From the NCBI GenBank assembly GCA_040507225.1, contig JBEVVG010000002.1, forward strand, positions 124,001 to 188,000: 64,000 nt of DNA, in the 5' to 3' direction. Below are positions 37,087 through 45,510 of the stretch, piece after piece. Within the stretch, counting starts at the first letter, position 1. Every line of letters begins with the position of its first letter. The notes beneath the pieces were generated by a model. It saw only the letters and a program-made list of their open reading frames with translations, made no database searches and had not been told where the DNA came from. Both the position numbers and the translations under genes were made by a program. This DNA comes from Thiodiazotropha sp040507225 (GTDB lineage: Bacteria; Pseudomonadota; Gammaproteobacteria; Chromatiales; Chromatiaceae).

Positions 37087-39118
37087 GGTTCGATGCCTCC
37101 TGTTGTTTGCGTTGTATCAGTGCCTCGTCGCACTTGGGACAGAATTCGTGCTCACCGCTCAGGTAACCGTGCACCGGGCAGATCGAGAAGGTGGGGGTGA
37201 CTGTCAGGTAGGGCACGCGGAAGTTTTCCAGGGAGCGCCGGACCAGGCGCTTGCAGGCCTCGGTACTGCTGACACGCTCGTTCATGTAGAGATGCAGCAC
37301 GGTGCCCCCGGTATAGCGGCGCTGCAGCGGTTCCTGGTGGATCAGTGCGGCAAAGGGATCGTCGGTATGACCCACCGGCAACTGCGAGGAGTTGGTGTAG
37401 TAGGATTGTTCGCCGTGGCCGGCCTGCAGGATCCCGGGATAACGCTTGCGGTCCTCCTTGGCGAAGCGGTAGGTGGTGCCTTCGGCCGGCGTCGCCTCCA
37501 GGTTGAACAGGTTGCCGGTCTCCTCCTGAAACTCCACCATGCGCTGGCGGATGTGGTCGAGGAACCGCCCGGCGAAACGCTGGCCCCAGTCTGAGGTGAT
37601 ATCCAGTTCGCCGCGGGTGTAGTTGCGGATCATCTCGTTGATGCCATTCACGCCGATGGTGGCGAAGTGATTGCGCAGGGTGCCCAGGTAACGTTTGGTG
37701 TAGGGAAACAGGCCGGCGTCCATGTGACGCTGAATCACCTTGCGCTTGATCTCGAGGCTGTTTCGGGCCAGCCGTAACAGTTCATCGAGGCGCTTGATCA
37801 GGTTCTCTTCATCCTCCCGGTACTGGTATCCGAGACGCGCGCAGTTGATCGTCACCACCCCCAGGGAACCGGTCTGTTCCGCCGAGCCGAACAGGCCATT
37901 GCCGCGCTTGAGCAGCTCGCGCAGGTCGAGCTGCAGGCGGCAACACATGGAGCGGACCATGTTGGGACTCAGCTCCGAGTTGAGAAAGTTCTGAAAGTAG
38001 GGTAACCCGTACTTGGCGGTCATGGCGAACAGACGTTCCGAGTTCTCGCTCTCCCAGGGAAAATCGGGGGTGATGTTGTAGGTCGGGATCGGGAAGGTGA
38101 AGATCCGGCCCTTGGCATCCCCGGCGATCATCACCTCGATGTAGGCCCGGTTGATCAGATCCATCTCCGCCTGCAGCTCGCCGTAGCTGAAGGGCATCTC
38201 CTCGCCACCGATCACCGGGATCTGTTCGCGCAGGTCCTCCGGGCAGACCCAGTCGAAGGTGAGATTGGTGAACGGCGTCTGGGTGCCCCAGCGTGAGGGC
38301 ACGTTGAGATTGTAGATCAGCTCCTGGATGTACTGGCGCACCTGGTCGTAGCTCAGCCGGTCCTTGCGAACGAATGGCGCCATATAGGTATCGAAGGAGC
38401 TGAACGCCTGGGCTCCGGCCCACTCGTTCTGCAGGGTGCCGAGAAAATTGACGATCTGTCCCACCGCGCTGGACATGTGTTTCGGCGGTCCCGCCTCCAC
38501 CTTGCCAGGCACCCCGTTGAGCCCTTCGTGCAGCAGGGTGCGCAGGGACCATCCGGCGCAGTAACCGGCAAGCATGTCGAGGTCATGGATATGAAGGTCG
38601 GCCTCTCGGTGCGCCTCGCCGATCTCCGGCGGGTAGACATGGCTGAGCCAGTAGTTGGCGATCATCTTGCCCGAGGTGTTGAGGATCAGCCCGCCCAGGG
38701 AGTAACCCTGATTGGCGTTGGCATTGACCCGCCAGTCGGCGCGCTCCAGGTACTCTCCCACCGAGGCGGCCACGTCCACCAGGGTGCGGCGTTCCTCGCG
38801 CAGCTTCTTGTGCTGCTCCCGGTAGACGATGTAGGCGCGGGCGGTCTTCAGATGATTCGCGCTGATCAGGGCCTGCTCGACGATATCCTGGATGCGCTCG
38901 ATGCCGGGCACCCCGCCGGGCAGCCCGGCATGGGTCAAAACCTTCACCACCTGGGCGGTGAGCAGGCGCGCCTCGTCATCATCGAACTCGCCGCTGGCCT
39001 GACCCGCCTTGAGGATCGCTTGACGGATTTTCGAGATGTCGAACTTGGCCTCGCCACCGTCCCGCTTGAGTACTTTAGCCGGCAGGTGGATGGTCTGTGA
39101 GGGAGCGTGAGCGGGCAT
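37073..39118 (-). CDS. nrdD: class III anaerobic ribonucleoside-triphosphate reductase, large polypeptide lacking the glycyl-radical tail
   Basis: 681 residues. An N-terminal ATP-cone (about 12-105) gives allosteric control of activity; the ten-stranded barrel core follows. Near the C-terminus is a metal-site-like set C647, H650, C660 and C663 (CPVH and CPKC; other NrdD proteins have CxxC twice). After it the protein ends in a Gln/Ala/His tail without the RVxGY glycyl-radical loop, which is found on the next ORF. It reduces ribonucleoside triphosphates to deoxy forms in the absence of oxygen. GGAGG precedes ATG 39118. The upstream region has two NrdR boxes and an FNR box. Confidence 0.95.
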   Translation of the reverse strand: MPAHAPSQTIHLPAKVLKRDGGEAKFDISKIRQAILKAGQASGEFDDDEARLLTAQVVKVLTHAGLPGGVPGIERIQDIVEQALISANHLKTARAYIVYREQHKKLREERRTLVDVAASVGEYLERADWRVNANANQGYSLGGLILNTSGKMIANYWLSHVYPPEIGEAHREADLHIHDLDMLAGYCAGWSLRTLLHEGLNGVPGKVEAGPPKHMSSAVGQIVNFLGTLQNEWAGAQAFSSFDTYMAPFVRKDRLSYDQVRQYIQELIYNLNVPSRWGTQTPFTNLTFDWVCPEDLREQIPVIGGEEMPFSYGELQAEMDLINRAYIEVMIAGDAKGRIFTFPIPTYNITPDFPWESENSERLFAMTAKYGLPYFQNFLNSELSPNMVRSMCCRLQLDLRELLKRGNGLFGSAEQTGSLGVVTINCARLGYQYREDEENLIKRLDELLRLARNSLEIKRKVIQRHMDAGLFPYTKRYLGTLRNHFATIGVNGINEMIRNYTRGELDITSDWGQRFAGRFLDHIRQRMVEFQEETGNLFNLEATPAEGTTYRFAKEDRKRYPGILQAGHGEQSYYTNSSQLPVGHTDDPFAALIHQEPLQRRYTGGTVLHLYMNERVSSTEACKRLVRRSLENFRVPYLTVTPTFSICPVHGYLSGEHEFCPKCDEALIQRKQQEASNHATH

Positions 39119-39149
39119 GGCCGTGAATCCTCCGGATAAACAGGCTTAA

Positions 39150-39165
39150 TAACAAGATCTGGTGA
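39150..39165 (-). promoter_or_regulatory. NrdR box 2 (proximal)
   Basis: TAACAAGATCTGGTGA matches the upstream box at 11 of 16 positions and lies exactly 16 bases from it (centres 32 bp apart, three helical turns), the spacing normal for NrdR box pairs. Weaker on its own than box 1. Confidence 0.65.
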
Positions 39166-39181
39166 CGACTATGAAGTTAAG

Positions 39182-39197
39182 ACACAATATCTTGTGT
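39182..39197 (-). promoter_or_regulatory. NrdR box 1 (distal), overlapping the predicted -10
   Basis: ACACAATATCTTGTGT is a near-perfect match to the NrdR consensus (acaCwAtATaTwGtgt). On the minus strand it contains TATTGT (39189-39184), a suitable -10 for nrdD, so NrdR binding would block RNA polymerase when dATP is plentiful. Confidence 0.88.
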
Positions 39198-39212
39198 TTA
39201 CAAGGTCGGAAC

Positions 39213-39226
39213 TTGATCGAGATCAA
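39213..39226 (-). promoter_or_regulatory. FNR/Anr box upstream of nrdD
   Basis: TTGATCGAGATCAA is a perfect TTGAT-N4-ATCAA palindrome. Its centre is about 42 bases upstream of the transcription start implied by the TATTGT -10, the class II FNR activation distance. Predicts anaerobic induction of nrdD and nrdG. Confidence 0.85.
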
Positions 39227-39456
39227 TAGAATCACGATTGTCATGCTGGCACAGTATTGACGACCGATCAGTGAGTTATCTGGCAATGCTCATGAAATGC
39301 ACGAACAAACGAGACTGCACCCCCTATCCCGACACTCATTTCATGCCTAAGGGAACGAAAAGAATACTCACCGACCTGGTTATAAATTGTTGCAGGACAT
39401 CGATCGCGCAGCAGCGACGGTTTCCCCGGAGGAGCGAATACAAACAGTGGAGCGGT

Positions 39457-40482
39457 TCAGTCCGGACAGAACCCGTGCAGTTCCACATAGGCATGACCCG
39501 ATACCTTACCCTCGACCCGGGCGACCCCCTCCCAGTAGGTCGGCGCAAGCCAGGCCCCGGGTTTGGGCCTGACTTCCTGGTCCGTCAGATAGGGTGTGAT
39601 GCGATAACGGAATTCACCGGCCTCGAGGGTCCAGGCCATGGGGTATTCGCAGCCCGACACGGGACTTAGCCAGCGATCCTGCGCGATCAGCCGATAGGCA
39701 TCCGGCGCAAACACCTCAACCCGGTTCCGCGGGTCGATTCGTACCAGCAGATTCTCCTCGCGGAACTGCACCTCGCCAAAATCGAACAGCACCACCCGGC
39801 TGCCGTCCTCGAGTTGCAGGGAAAACCATTGCCACCCGGAATCGATGATAGCCTCGAGGTCACCGAATTGACGATCGAACCAGGCACTGCCGGTAACGTC
39901 GATCGCCTCGCCCGCAACGGACAGGGTCCCCCGCACCTGCATATCCGGCCGCGAGTAGTAGTAGGTGTAACCGCCGAAGCCATACTGGTGGGCCAAGCCG
40001 TCGTAGTGCAGAACCGGCGGCCGTTTTTCCTCCAGTTCCAGGTCCAGCACATAGCCTTCGAATTCAGCATGCAGATGATCCCGGCCGTCTCCGCCTCTGG
40101 CCCAGGTGTGTGATCCGCCGCTCCCCGTCAAATCGAACCCGTCCTGCAACTGTTCAGGTATCGCCATGCGCGTGCGGGTATCGTAGTGGAACCCAGGCCT
40201 GTGCAGATCGGTGATCGCGACATGGGTCATCTGCAGGTTGGGGTGAATGGCAAAAAACACCAGTTGAAAGCCGAACTCCTGGCCCTCATCTCCCCGCAGG
40301 TGCCCGTTCCAGTACCACCACTGAACCGGCTGGTTGTCCTGGTAGGCATCATGGAAGGGCAACGACAACCTTTCATTGACTTGCGGATCAAGTCCCGCAC
40401 AGGAACCCAGGGTGAGCGCGACCCACGCCACGACCGCGCAGCGCCAGAGCATGGCCCCAGGAGACTGTTGTGTGTAATTCAT
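39457..40482 (-). CDS. CrtC/AttH-like lipocalin-fold lipoprotein
   Basis: 341 residues. Lipobox LGSC (C28). The mature protein shows the paired-lipocalin signature of the carotenoid hydratase CrtC/AttH family: QPVQWWYWNGHL, FGFQLVFFAIHP, and GSAWFDRQFGDLE with DSGWQWFSLQLEDGS. Family members handle hydrophobic molecules at the envelope; no carotenoid genes are nearby, so CrtC activity itself is unlikely. It is the last gene of a four-gene coupled operon and its ATG overlaps the RND permease stop (ATGA), pointing to joint work with that permease. Confidence 0.82.
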   Translation of the reverse strand: MNYTQQSPGAMLWRCAVVAWVALTLGSCAGLDPQVNERLSLPFHDAYQDNQPVQWWYWNGHLRGDEGQEFGFQLVFFAIHPNLQMTHVAITDLHRPGFHYDTRTRMAIPEQLQDGFDLTGSGGSHTWARGGDGRDHLHAEFEGYVLDLELEEKRPPVLHYDGLAHQYGFGGYTYYYSRPDMQVRGTLSVAGEAIDVTGSAWFDRQFGDLEAIIDSGWQWFSLQLEDGSRVVLFDFGEVQFREENLLVRIDPRNRVEVFAPDAYRLIAQDRWLSPVSGCEYPMAWTLEAGEFRYRITPYLTDQEVRPKPGAWLAPTYWEGVARVEGKVSGHAYVELHGFCPD

Positions 40483-42737
40483 GATGCGCGCCCCCTGCTG
40501 TCACTCACCGCGATAATCGCCGGCAACAGTATCAGATCGGCCAGCAGGGCCATGATCAGCGCCAGACAGGAGAGCATCCCCATGCGCACGATCACTTCGG
40601 TTTCACTGAGCATCATCGCGCCAAACCCGCACAGCAGGATCAGGGTCGTGGTCACCAGCACCGGCCCGACCGAGGCCAGGGTCACCCGCAATGCTTCCGG
40701 GATATCCGCCCGCAAGGCGTGCTCTCTGCGAAACCGCACCAACAGATGAATCGTGTCATCGACAATCACGCCAAGACAGATCGTGAACACCATGATGGTC
40801 GCATACTGGAGTGACTGTCCGCTCCACACCAACGCGGCCGAAACTGCCGCCAGGGGCAGAATATTGGGCAGGATACTGACGATACCCAGGCGCAACGACC
40901 TGAGCACAACGGCCATCATGATGAAGATCAGGCACACCGCACCCGTGAGGCTCAACCCGAGATCCCGGATCATGTTGGTGCTGCCGCGCGCTGCAGCAAC
41001 CTGAATACCATTGAGCTGGAAAACGTATTGCGGGTAACTCTGCTGCATTTCGAGCAGCAGCCCCTCCAGGTTGCTGAACAGTTGCAGATGCTGACGGGCC
41101 CCCGAGTCAGGAAGACGGCAGAGGATGTTTGCCATCCGCGCCGACTCATTCAGCAGGCCCTCGACAAGCCTCTCAGGCAGGTAGATCAGCCTGGGCAGGC
41201 GTTCGCTCAAGTCATCACTGCGCCCGGGCAACAACCTCAGGAAGTCGACGATGGACAGGGTATTCGCAATACCCAGCTGCCCGGCCAGGCGACTTTTCAG
41301 CTCATCGATCACTTCCAGCACCCGGGAATCCGGCAACCCCGTGCCCCCGGACCAGCTGACGGTGATGTTCAACGGCTGGATCCCGCCGAGATAGCGGTCG
41401 GACAGCGCCATCGCGCGGGACACCTCGTGGTGACGCGGCAGGTTCTCTCGAAATCGAAAATCCGTATCCAGATACAGGCTGGAGACAAGCGCCGCCAGAG
41501 TCAGAGCCGCGCCACCCCAAAGGACGGGTACAGGGTGGCGGATCACCCCATCCACGATCCACCTGAAAAAGCCCGACTCGATCACCCCGTTGTCCACCCC
41601 GTGAACGCGCAACACCGGCGCGTCCTCGAGGTATGACGCGAGCAGCGGTATCGAGGTGATCACCGCGATAAACGTCAGCAGAGCCCCCACCCCCGCATAC
41701 ACACCGAGCCCCTGGATCACCTGTGCCTTAGAAACTGTCAATGCCGCAAAGCCGATGGCCGTCGAAACCGATGTCAAGGCACAGGCAAAACCCACCTCAC
41801 GAATGGCGGCCAGGGAGGCGGCATCCGGATGACTGCCCTGTCGTCGCAGGCGCTGCACCGCGAACATGATATGCACGGCATCGGTAAAACCGATCACCAT
41901 GATCAGGGGCGGTATCATCTGGTTGATCACATTCACCGGCTGACCCGTAAGCCCCATGAATCCCAGTGTCCAGAGCACCCCTACCAGAGGGCCGAAGGAG
42001 ACCAGCAGGGAGACACGCAGCGAGCGAAACAGACGGTAGGCGATGAGAAACGCCAGCAACCCGCCGATCGCGTTGATAAAAATCTGATCGCGCATAGCCT
42101 GGGTTTTCATCGCAAGCCGGATCGCCGCATTCCCCGTCACCAGGACTTCCAGACCATTCGCACTGTCCCAGGGCTTGGCGATGCGATCCATCTCGCCGAT
42201 GAGTTCGGCCACCCGCTCCTGATCGGTGTAGGCCGGATCGATCAGCGCGACCGCCAGCATCAGGTTTTCATCCGGGGACAGCAGCTGCCCGGACACCATG
42301 GGATGGCGTCTCAACTGCTCGATGGCCGCCTGACGATCCGGCATCTCAGCGAGGTTCTCTGGCAGGAGGGGGCGGACCTCCCGGATGCCGCTGGCCTTTG
42401 CGGGTATCGAAAAAACCGAATACACCGATTCAATGGCTTCCAGCGCTTCGATCCGGTCCAGCAATCCCTGCACGGAGGCCAGTCGATCCGCCGAGAGCAG
42501 CTGTTCACCCTTGATGATGAGCAGCAACTCCAACTCGTCATTTGGAAACCGCTTCAGGTATTGCCTGAGCCCCTGGAATTCGGGTGTTTCAGCGCTGAAC
42601 AGGTTCTTGTAGTCATCATCGAAGCGCAACTGGGTCAGGCCGAAGCCCAACACTGATGTAAGCAGAAACAGGACAATGACAAGCGTGATCTTGGCGCCGC
42701 GACGGACTTCCAACCCGGCACGGAGGGCGTCACTCAC
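40479..42737 (-). CDS. RND-superfamily / MMPL-type lipid transporter permease
   Basis: 752 residues, about twelve membrane helices in two halves, each half opening with a single helix, a periplasmic domain of about 200 residues, then five helices. Shorter than HAE1 drug pumps and of the MMPL/HpnN layout, whose members move lipids such as mycolates or hopanoids. Conserved membrane segments include GFTDAVHIMFAVQRL and CLGVIVDDTIHLLVRF, the latter with the usual Asp pair. GTG 42737 overlaps the hydrolase stop. No adaptor protein is encoded here, unlike the two drug-type RND systems in the window. Confidence 0.88.
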   Translation of the reverse strand: MSDALRAGLEVRRGAKITLVIVLFLLTSVLGFGLTQLRFDDDYKNLFSAETPEFQGLRQYLKRFPNDELELLLIIKGEQLLSADRLASVQGLLDRIEALEAIESVYSVFSIPAKASGIREVRPLLPENLAEMPDRQAAIEQLRRHPMVSGQLLSPDENLMLAVALIDPAYTDQERVAELIGEMDRIAKPWDSANGLEVLVTGNAAIRLAMKTQAMRDQIFINAIGGLLAFLIAYRLFRSLRVSLLVSFGPLVGVLWTLGFMGLTGQPVNVINQMIPPLIMVIGFTDAVHIMFAVQRLRRQGSHPDAASLAAIREVGFACALTSVSTAIGFAALTVSKAQVIQGLGVYAGVGALLTFIAVITSIPLLASYLEDAPVLRVHGVDNGVIESGFFRWIVDGVIRHPVPVLWGGAALTLAALVSSLYLDTDFRFRENLPRHHEVSRAMALSDRYLGGIQPLNITVSWSGGTGLPDSRVLEVIDELKSRLAGQLGIANTLSIVDFLRLLPGRSDDLSERLPRLIYLPERLVEGLLNESARMANILCRLPDSGARQHLQLFSNLEGLLLEMQQSYPQYVFQLNGIQVAAARGSTNMIRDLGLSLTGAVCLIFIMMAVVLRSLRLGIVSILPNILPLAAVSAALVWSGQSLQYATIMVFTICLGVIVDDTIHLLVRFRREHALRADIPEALRVTLASVGPVLVTTTLILLCGFGAMMLSETEVIVRMGMLSCLALIMALLADLILLPAIIAVSDSRGRAS

Positions 42738-43627
42738 TGCACTTCACCCGCCAGTGATTGCAGGACTTCCAGCACTAGCTGGTTGAATTGATCGGGATGT
42801 TCGAGAAATGAGAAGTGGCTCTCCCAGGGTACGGCCACCGCGTCCGTGCGTGGATGGGATCGCCTCAGGTTGTCCAGACGAGGGGGATTATGGGCGGTAT
42901 TGAGAATGCGCACCGGTCCCTCGAACTGGCTCAGTGAAGTTGAGAGATCGATGTTCACCACATCATTCAGCAGATCCACCGAGGTGCCCGGATCCGTCGA
43001 AGCCACTGATTCGGCCACCCAGTCCACCAGGGCCGTATCGGCGCTGGCCGGAAAAAGATCCCGCGTCAACTGACGGGCCGTTTCCGGGTAATGCCGCCTC
43101 AGGTTGGTCACTACACGTTGATACTGCCTGGCCGGAATCGACATCCGGGTATCCACCAGCGACTCGATCGCCACAAGCCCCCGGATACGCCCCTGTGCCG
43201 CAACGGTCTGTGTCAGGGCAAGCCCGACGAATCCGCCCATGTCGTGGCAGATGAGGATCACATTGGTCAAATCCTGCGCGCTGATGAACCTGGACAGTAC
43301 CTCTGCGAGACCCTTAATGGATCGGCTTCCCGCGTCATAACCGGAGCGGGCATGCCCCGGGAGATCCACTGTGTAGACAGAGTATCGACTGGAAAAATAG
43401 TTGATCTGACTGTTCCAGAATTCCGCCCGGCCGCCCCACCCGTGCAGGAACAACAGCGTGATATCGCCATGCCCCGCATGACAATAGTGCACGGAGTCCG
43501 TTGCGCAACTCACGCTCTCAAGCAACGGGACCGGTACAACGGAATCCGCCGTCACAGGCCGAACCAGGCCAATGAACAATTCCAGGTACAGCAGCCCCTG
43601 GATCAGCAATCTCCAGACCCGGGTCAT
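42734..43627 (-). CDS. exported alpha/beta hydrolase with Asp in the nucleophile position
   Basis: 297 residues with a signal or anchor helix (about 5-27). The oxyanion motif HGWGG is at 62-66. The nucleophile elbow reads CHDMGG with D129 in place of the Ser of lipases and esterases; Asp nucleophiles occur in epoxide hydrolases and haloalkane dehalogenases. The catalytic His is probably in SHFSFLEHP near the C-terminus. ATG 43627 overlaps the upstream stop (ATGA), which fixes the start. The substrate is unknown; the context suggests a lipid-like molecule in the envelope. Confidence 0.85.
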   Translation of the reverse strand: MTRVWRLLIQGLLYLELFIGLVRPVTADSVVPVPLLESVSCATDSVHYCHAGHGDITLLFLHGWGGRAEFWNSQINYFSSRYSVYTVDLPGHARSGYDAGSRSIKGLAEVLSRFISAQDLTNVILICHDMGGFVGLALTQTVAAQGRIRGLVAIESLVDTRMSIPARQYQRVVTNLRRHYPETARQLTRDLFPASADTALVDWVAESVASTDPGTSVDLLNDVVNIDLSTSLSQFEGPVRILNTAHNPPRLDNLRRSHPRTDAVAVPWESHFSFLEHPDQFNQLVLEVLQSLAGEVQ

Positions 43628-44517
43628 CGATGGCACTTGTTAAAAATCCCTAACAACCGCCCGAGCATGCTGAAATAGCCCCGGGGCCTGGTCACTTCAT
43701 CGATATAGCCGCAGCACAGTCTCGACAGATCGCGATGAGTCATCTGTCCACGCTGGATTCGAAAGCAATTCAGCTTGGCCTCCCGATGCACCGCATGGAG
43801 CATCCGGCCGATGGCCCTGGAGAGAGGATATTTATCCATCAGCCAGGCGATGCCCATGTTCAGGTCGCGCATGCGCCGCCCCCGGGTTGCCTGCAGCTGA
43901 CTTCCGGTGGACCTCAGGTTTTCTCGCACAGTCCCCAGTTCATCGCTTAGAAAGCGGCTGATCAACCCGTAGGTGAGCACATGCTGCCTGTCCGTCCGGT
44001 TGTACACACCACCGCCCCGGGGCATTGACTCCGAAAGCACCAGCGGAAGATCGTAACAGGAGTGAGCGATCAGTCCGGCCAACATGCACTTGATCGGGTC
44101 GGCTCCCTCCCTGCGCGAATAGTCGAATGCCTGTCTCCAGGGTTCCGGCACCTGTTCCACAGCACCCAGCATGTAGTTGGAACAGGCCAGAAAATAGTGC
44201 TGACTGAAACGCGCGGCAATTTCATGAATGAGCTCCGCGCTCAATCCTTTCAAAGGTTCGTGTTGTGGATGTTGGGGATCGCGAATGGCGTCAACCAGTG
44301 ATTCACACTTGCGCATGCTGACCACATAGCAGGAGAGGAAAAAGCCGTGGTAATTGCCGATCCGGCAGAACTCGGTTTCCAGTCGCTGCAACTCTTCCCG
44401 CAGCACAATCAACCTGGCATGACTCCCCAGGATCGAGGCGCGCGGCCCATCGAATGCATCCGCAGTGGGTGCATCGACAACCGGCCCGATCAGATGCGGA
44501 TAGTCGCATACTTTCAT
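43624..44517 (-). CDS. DUF5995-like protein, first gene of the envelope operon
   Basis: 297 residues, mostly helical, no signal peptide recognised. The central segment (KCMLAGLIAHSCYDLPLVL) resembles the DUF5995 family, of unknown function, which has a conserved AHI.yDLp motif. The C-terminal third is rich in Arg. ATG 44517 gives MKVCDYPHLIGP; an upstream GTG adds only six residues. It heads a string of four genes in which each stop overlaps the next start by 4 bases. DUF5995 assignment is from memory of the motif and is moderate only. Confidence 0.7.
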   Translation of the reverse strand: MKVCDYPHLIGPVVDAPTADAFDGPRASILGSHARLIVLREELQRLETEFCRIGNYHGFFLSCYVVSMRKCESLVDAIRDPQHPQHEPLKGLSAELIHEIAARFSQHYFLACSNYMLGAVEQVPEPWRQAFDYSRREGADPIKCMLAGLIAHSCYDLPLVLSESMPRGGGVYNRTDRQHVLTYGLISRFLSDELGTVRENLRSTGSQLQATRGRRMRDLNMGIAWLMDKYPLSRAIGRMLHAVHREAKLNCFRIQRGQMTHRDLSRLCCGYIDEVTRPRGYFSMLGRLLGIFNKCHR

Positions 44518-44782
44518 AAAGACACAGCAGCCCACTCGATCGCTGATGTCTTAAGCGGAATTCCTGGGCTTACGACACAGGCGTATACGCATCGACAACA
44601 AAGTGGGTACGACATGATTCAACGGCACTCCCCAAGCCGTCAAGGGCAGAGACAAACTGTTACCCCTGGTATTTTTTATAGCAGCTCTGGGGCATTTCAT
44701 CCACCTCGACAGGGCCACAATGACCAACGAATACAATAGGTTATTAACCAGCCACCTACTCCGAAATGTGGTGCGTCGTATT

Positions 44783-44812
44783 GTAGGGTTACGCTTCGCG
44801 AACCCGATCTAC
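44783..44812. repeat. REP-like palindrome
   Basis: GTAGGGTTACGC-TTCGC-GAACCCGATCTAC forms an imperfect hairpin, related in sequence to the copies at 20.24, 44.85 and 45.48 kb. Confidence 0.7.
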
Positions 44813-44848
44813 GCTGGAAAACAGGATATGGCTAGGCAGTTAATGCAG

Positions 44849-44874
44849 GTCGGGTTAGCGAAGCCTAACCCGAC
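44849..44874. repeat. REP-like palindrome
   Basis: GTCGGGTTA and TAACCCGAC form a perfect 9-bp inverted repeat around an 8-base loop, the cleanest of the REP-like copies, lying just downstream of the REP-associated transposase remnant. Confidence 0.75.
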
Positions 44875-44930
44875 AGGGACTCCCTGCAACTTCCTCTATT
44901 TCTACTCCCTCCCAACCCCGTCAAACGTCA

Positions 44931-45427
44931 TCAAGCCACACCCCAATCCTCCGGATAGACACCTGCATCGACAAACTGCCGGAAACTCGAACAGGGCCAA
45001 TCCGACGGTGATCTCACCAAGCCGTGTTTCACAGGGTTGTAATGGATGTACCCGACATGCCAGGTAAAGTCATTTTCATCCCGAAGTCGATGTTCCCAAT
45101 AGCGGTGTTGCCAGATCGCCTGTTCACGTTTCCGGCATCGGACCACATCGACCCGATCACGCAGACGAGTATCACAATGTTTGGTAAACCCAGTTTTGAT
45201 CAGTCGCCATCGGGTAGCATAATCCGCATCCCCCACTGGCAGGGTCCGGATGGCGTGAAGATGGTCGGCCAATACCACTATCGCTTCGATAGTGAATGGC
45301 CGTTTGGCGCGCACGCATCGCGCAACACGCTTCCCGCATCAGCGGAAGCAAGGATCGGCCTGCGCCGCTCGGTTTCAAGGGTAAAAAAGAAAACCCCGCC
45401 CGGGGTGAACGCGCGTCGCTATCTCAT
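44931..45427 (-). pseudogene. REP-associated tyrosine transposase (RAYT) remnant
   Basis: The 127 C-terminal residues are plainly RAYT: VVLADHLHAI (HUH-like histidines), WRLIKTGFT, QHRYWEHRLRDE, YIHYNPVKHGLV and WPCSSF. The N-terminus is recognisable upstream in another frame from ATG 45427 (RRAFTPGG, FFFTLETERRRPIL, SVLRDA), but codon 3 is TAG where Tyr is normal, and a frame change with a likely small deletion near 45315 breaks the gene. It is therefore dead. Such enzymes mobilise REP palindromes, and four related palindromes lie in the window, two on one side and one on the other side of this gene. Confidence 0.85.
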
Positions 45428-45472
45428 TGGCACTCCCTTGCCTGATTACTCCGCTGGAGATAGACCCATCCC

Positions 45473-45502
45473 GTAGGTCGGGATAGCGAATGCGTAACCC
45501 GA
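45473..45502. repeat. REP-like palindrome upstream of the transposase remnant
   Basis: GTAGGTCGGGATAGCG followed by AATGCGTAACCCGA, an imperfect palindrome of the same group, positioned about 45 bases before the remnant's start codon. Confidence 0.65.
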
Positions 45503-45510
45503 AGGGCTGA

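Larger units (their letters stand above)
44518..44930. other. 413-bp region between the envelope operon and the transposase remnant
   Basis: No gene recognised. It should contain the promoter of the four-gene operon (near 44540-44720) and carries two REP-like palindromes at 44783-44812 and 44849-44874. Confidence 0.5.

Noticed and set aside
37073..37110. Programmed frameshift joining nrdD and the 59-codon ORF, as in prfB.
   Set aside because: The SD-like AGGAGG is placed for initiation at ATG 37086, about 20 bases before the nrdD stop, too far to drive slippage there; no slippery codon is seen at the stop. Kept only as an alternative to test.
39457..44517. A carotenoid biosynthesis cluster, because of the CrtC-like protein.
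   Set aside because: No phytoene synthase or desaturase, and the family also includes AttH-like lipoproteins not linked to carotenoids.
45172..45378. A 68-codon minus-strand frame inside the transposase remnant.
   Set aside because: It is an off-frame read through the broken RAYT gene and shows none of its motifs.
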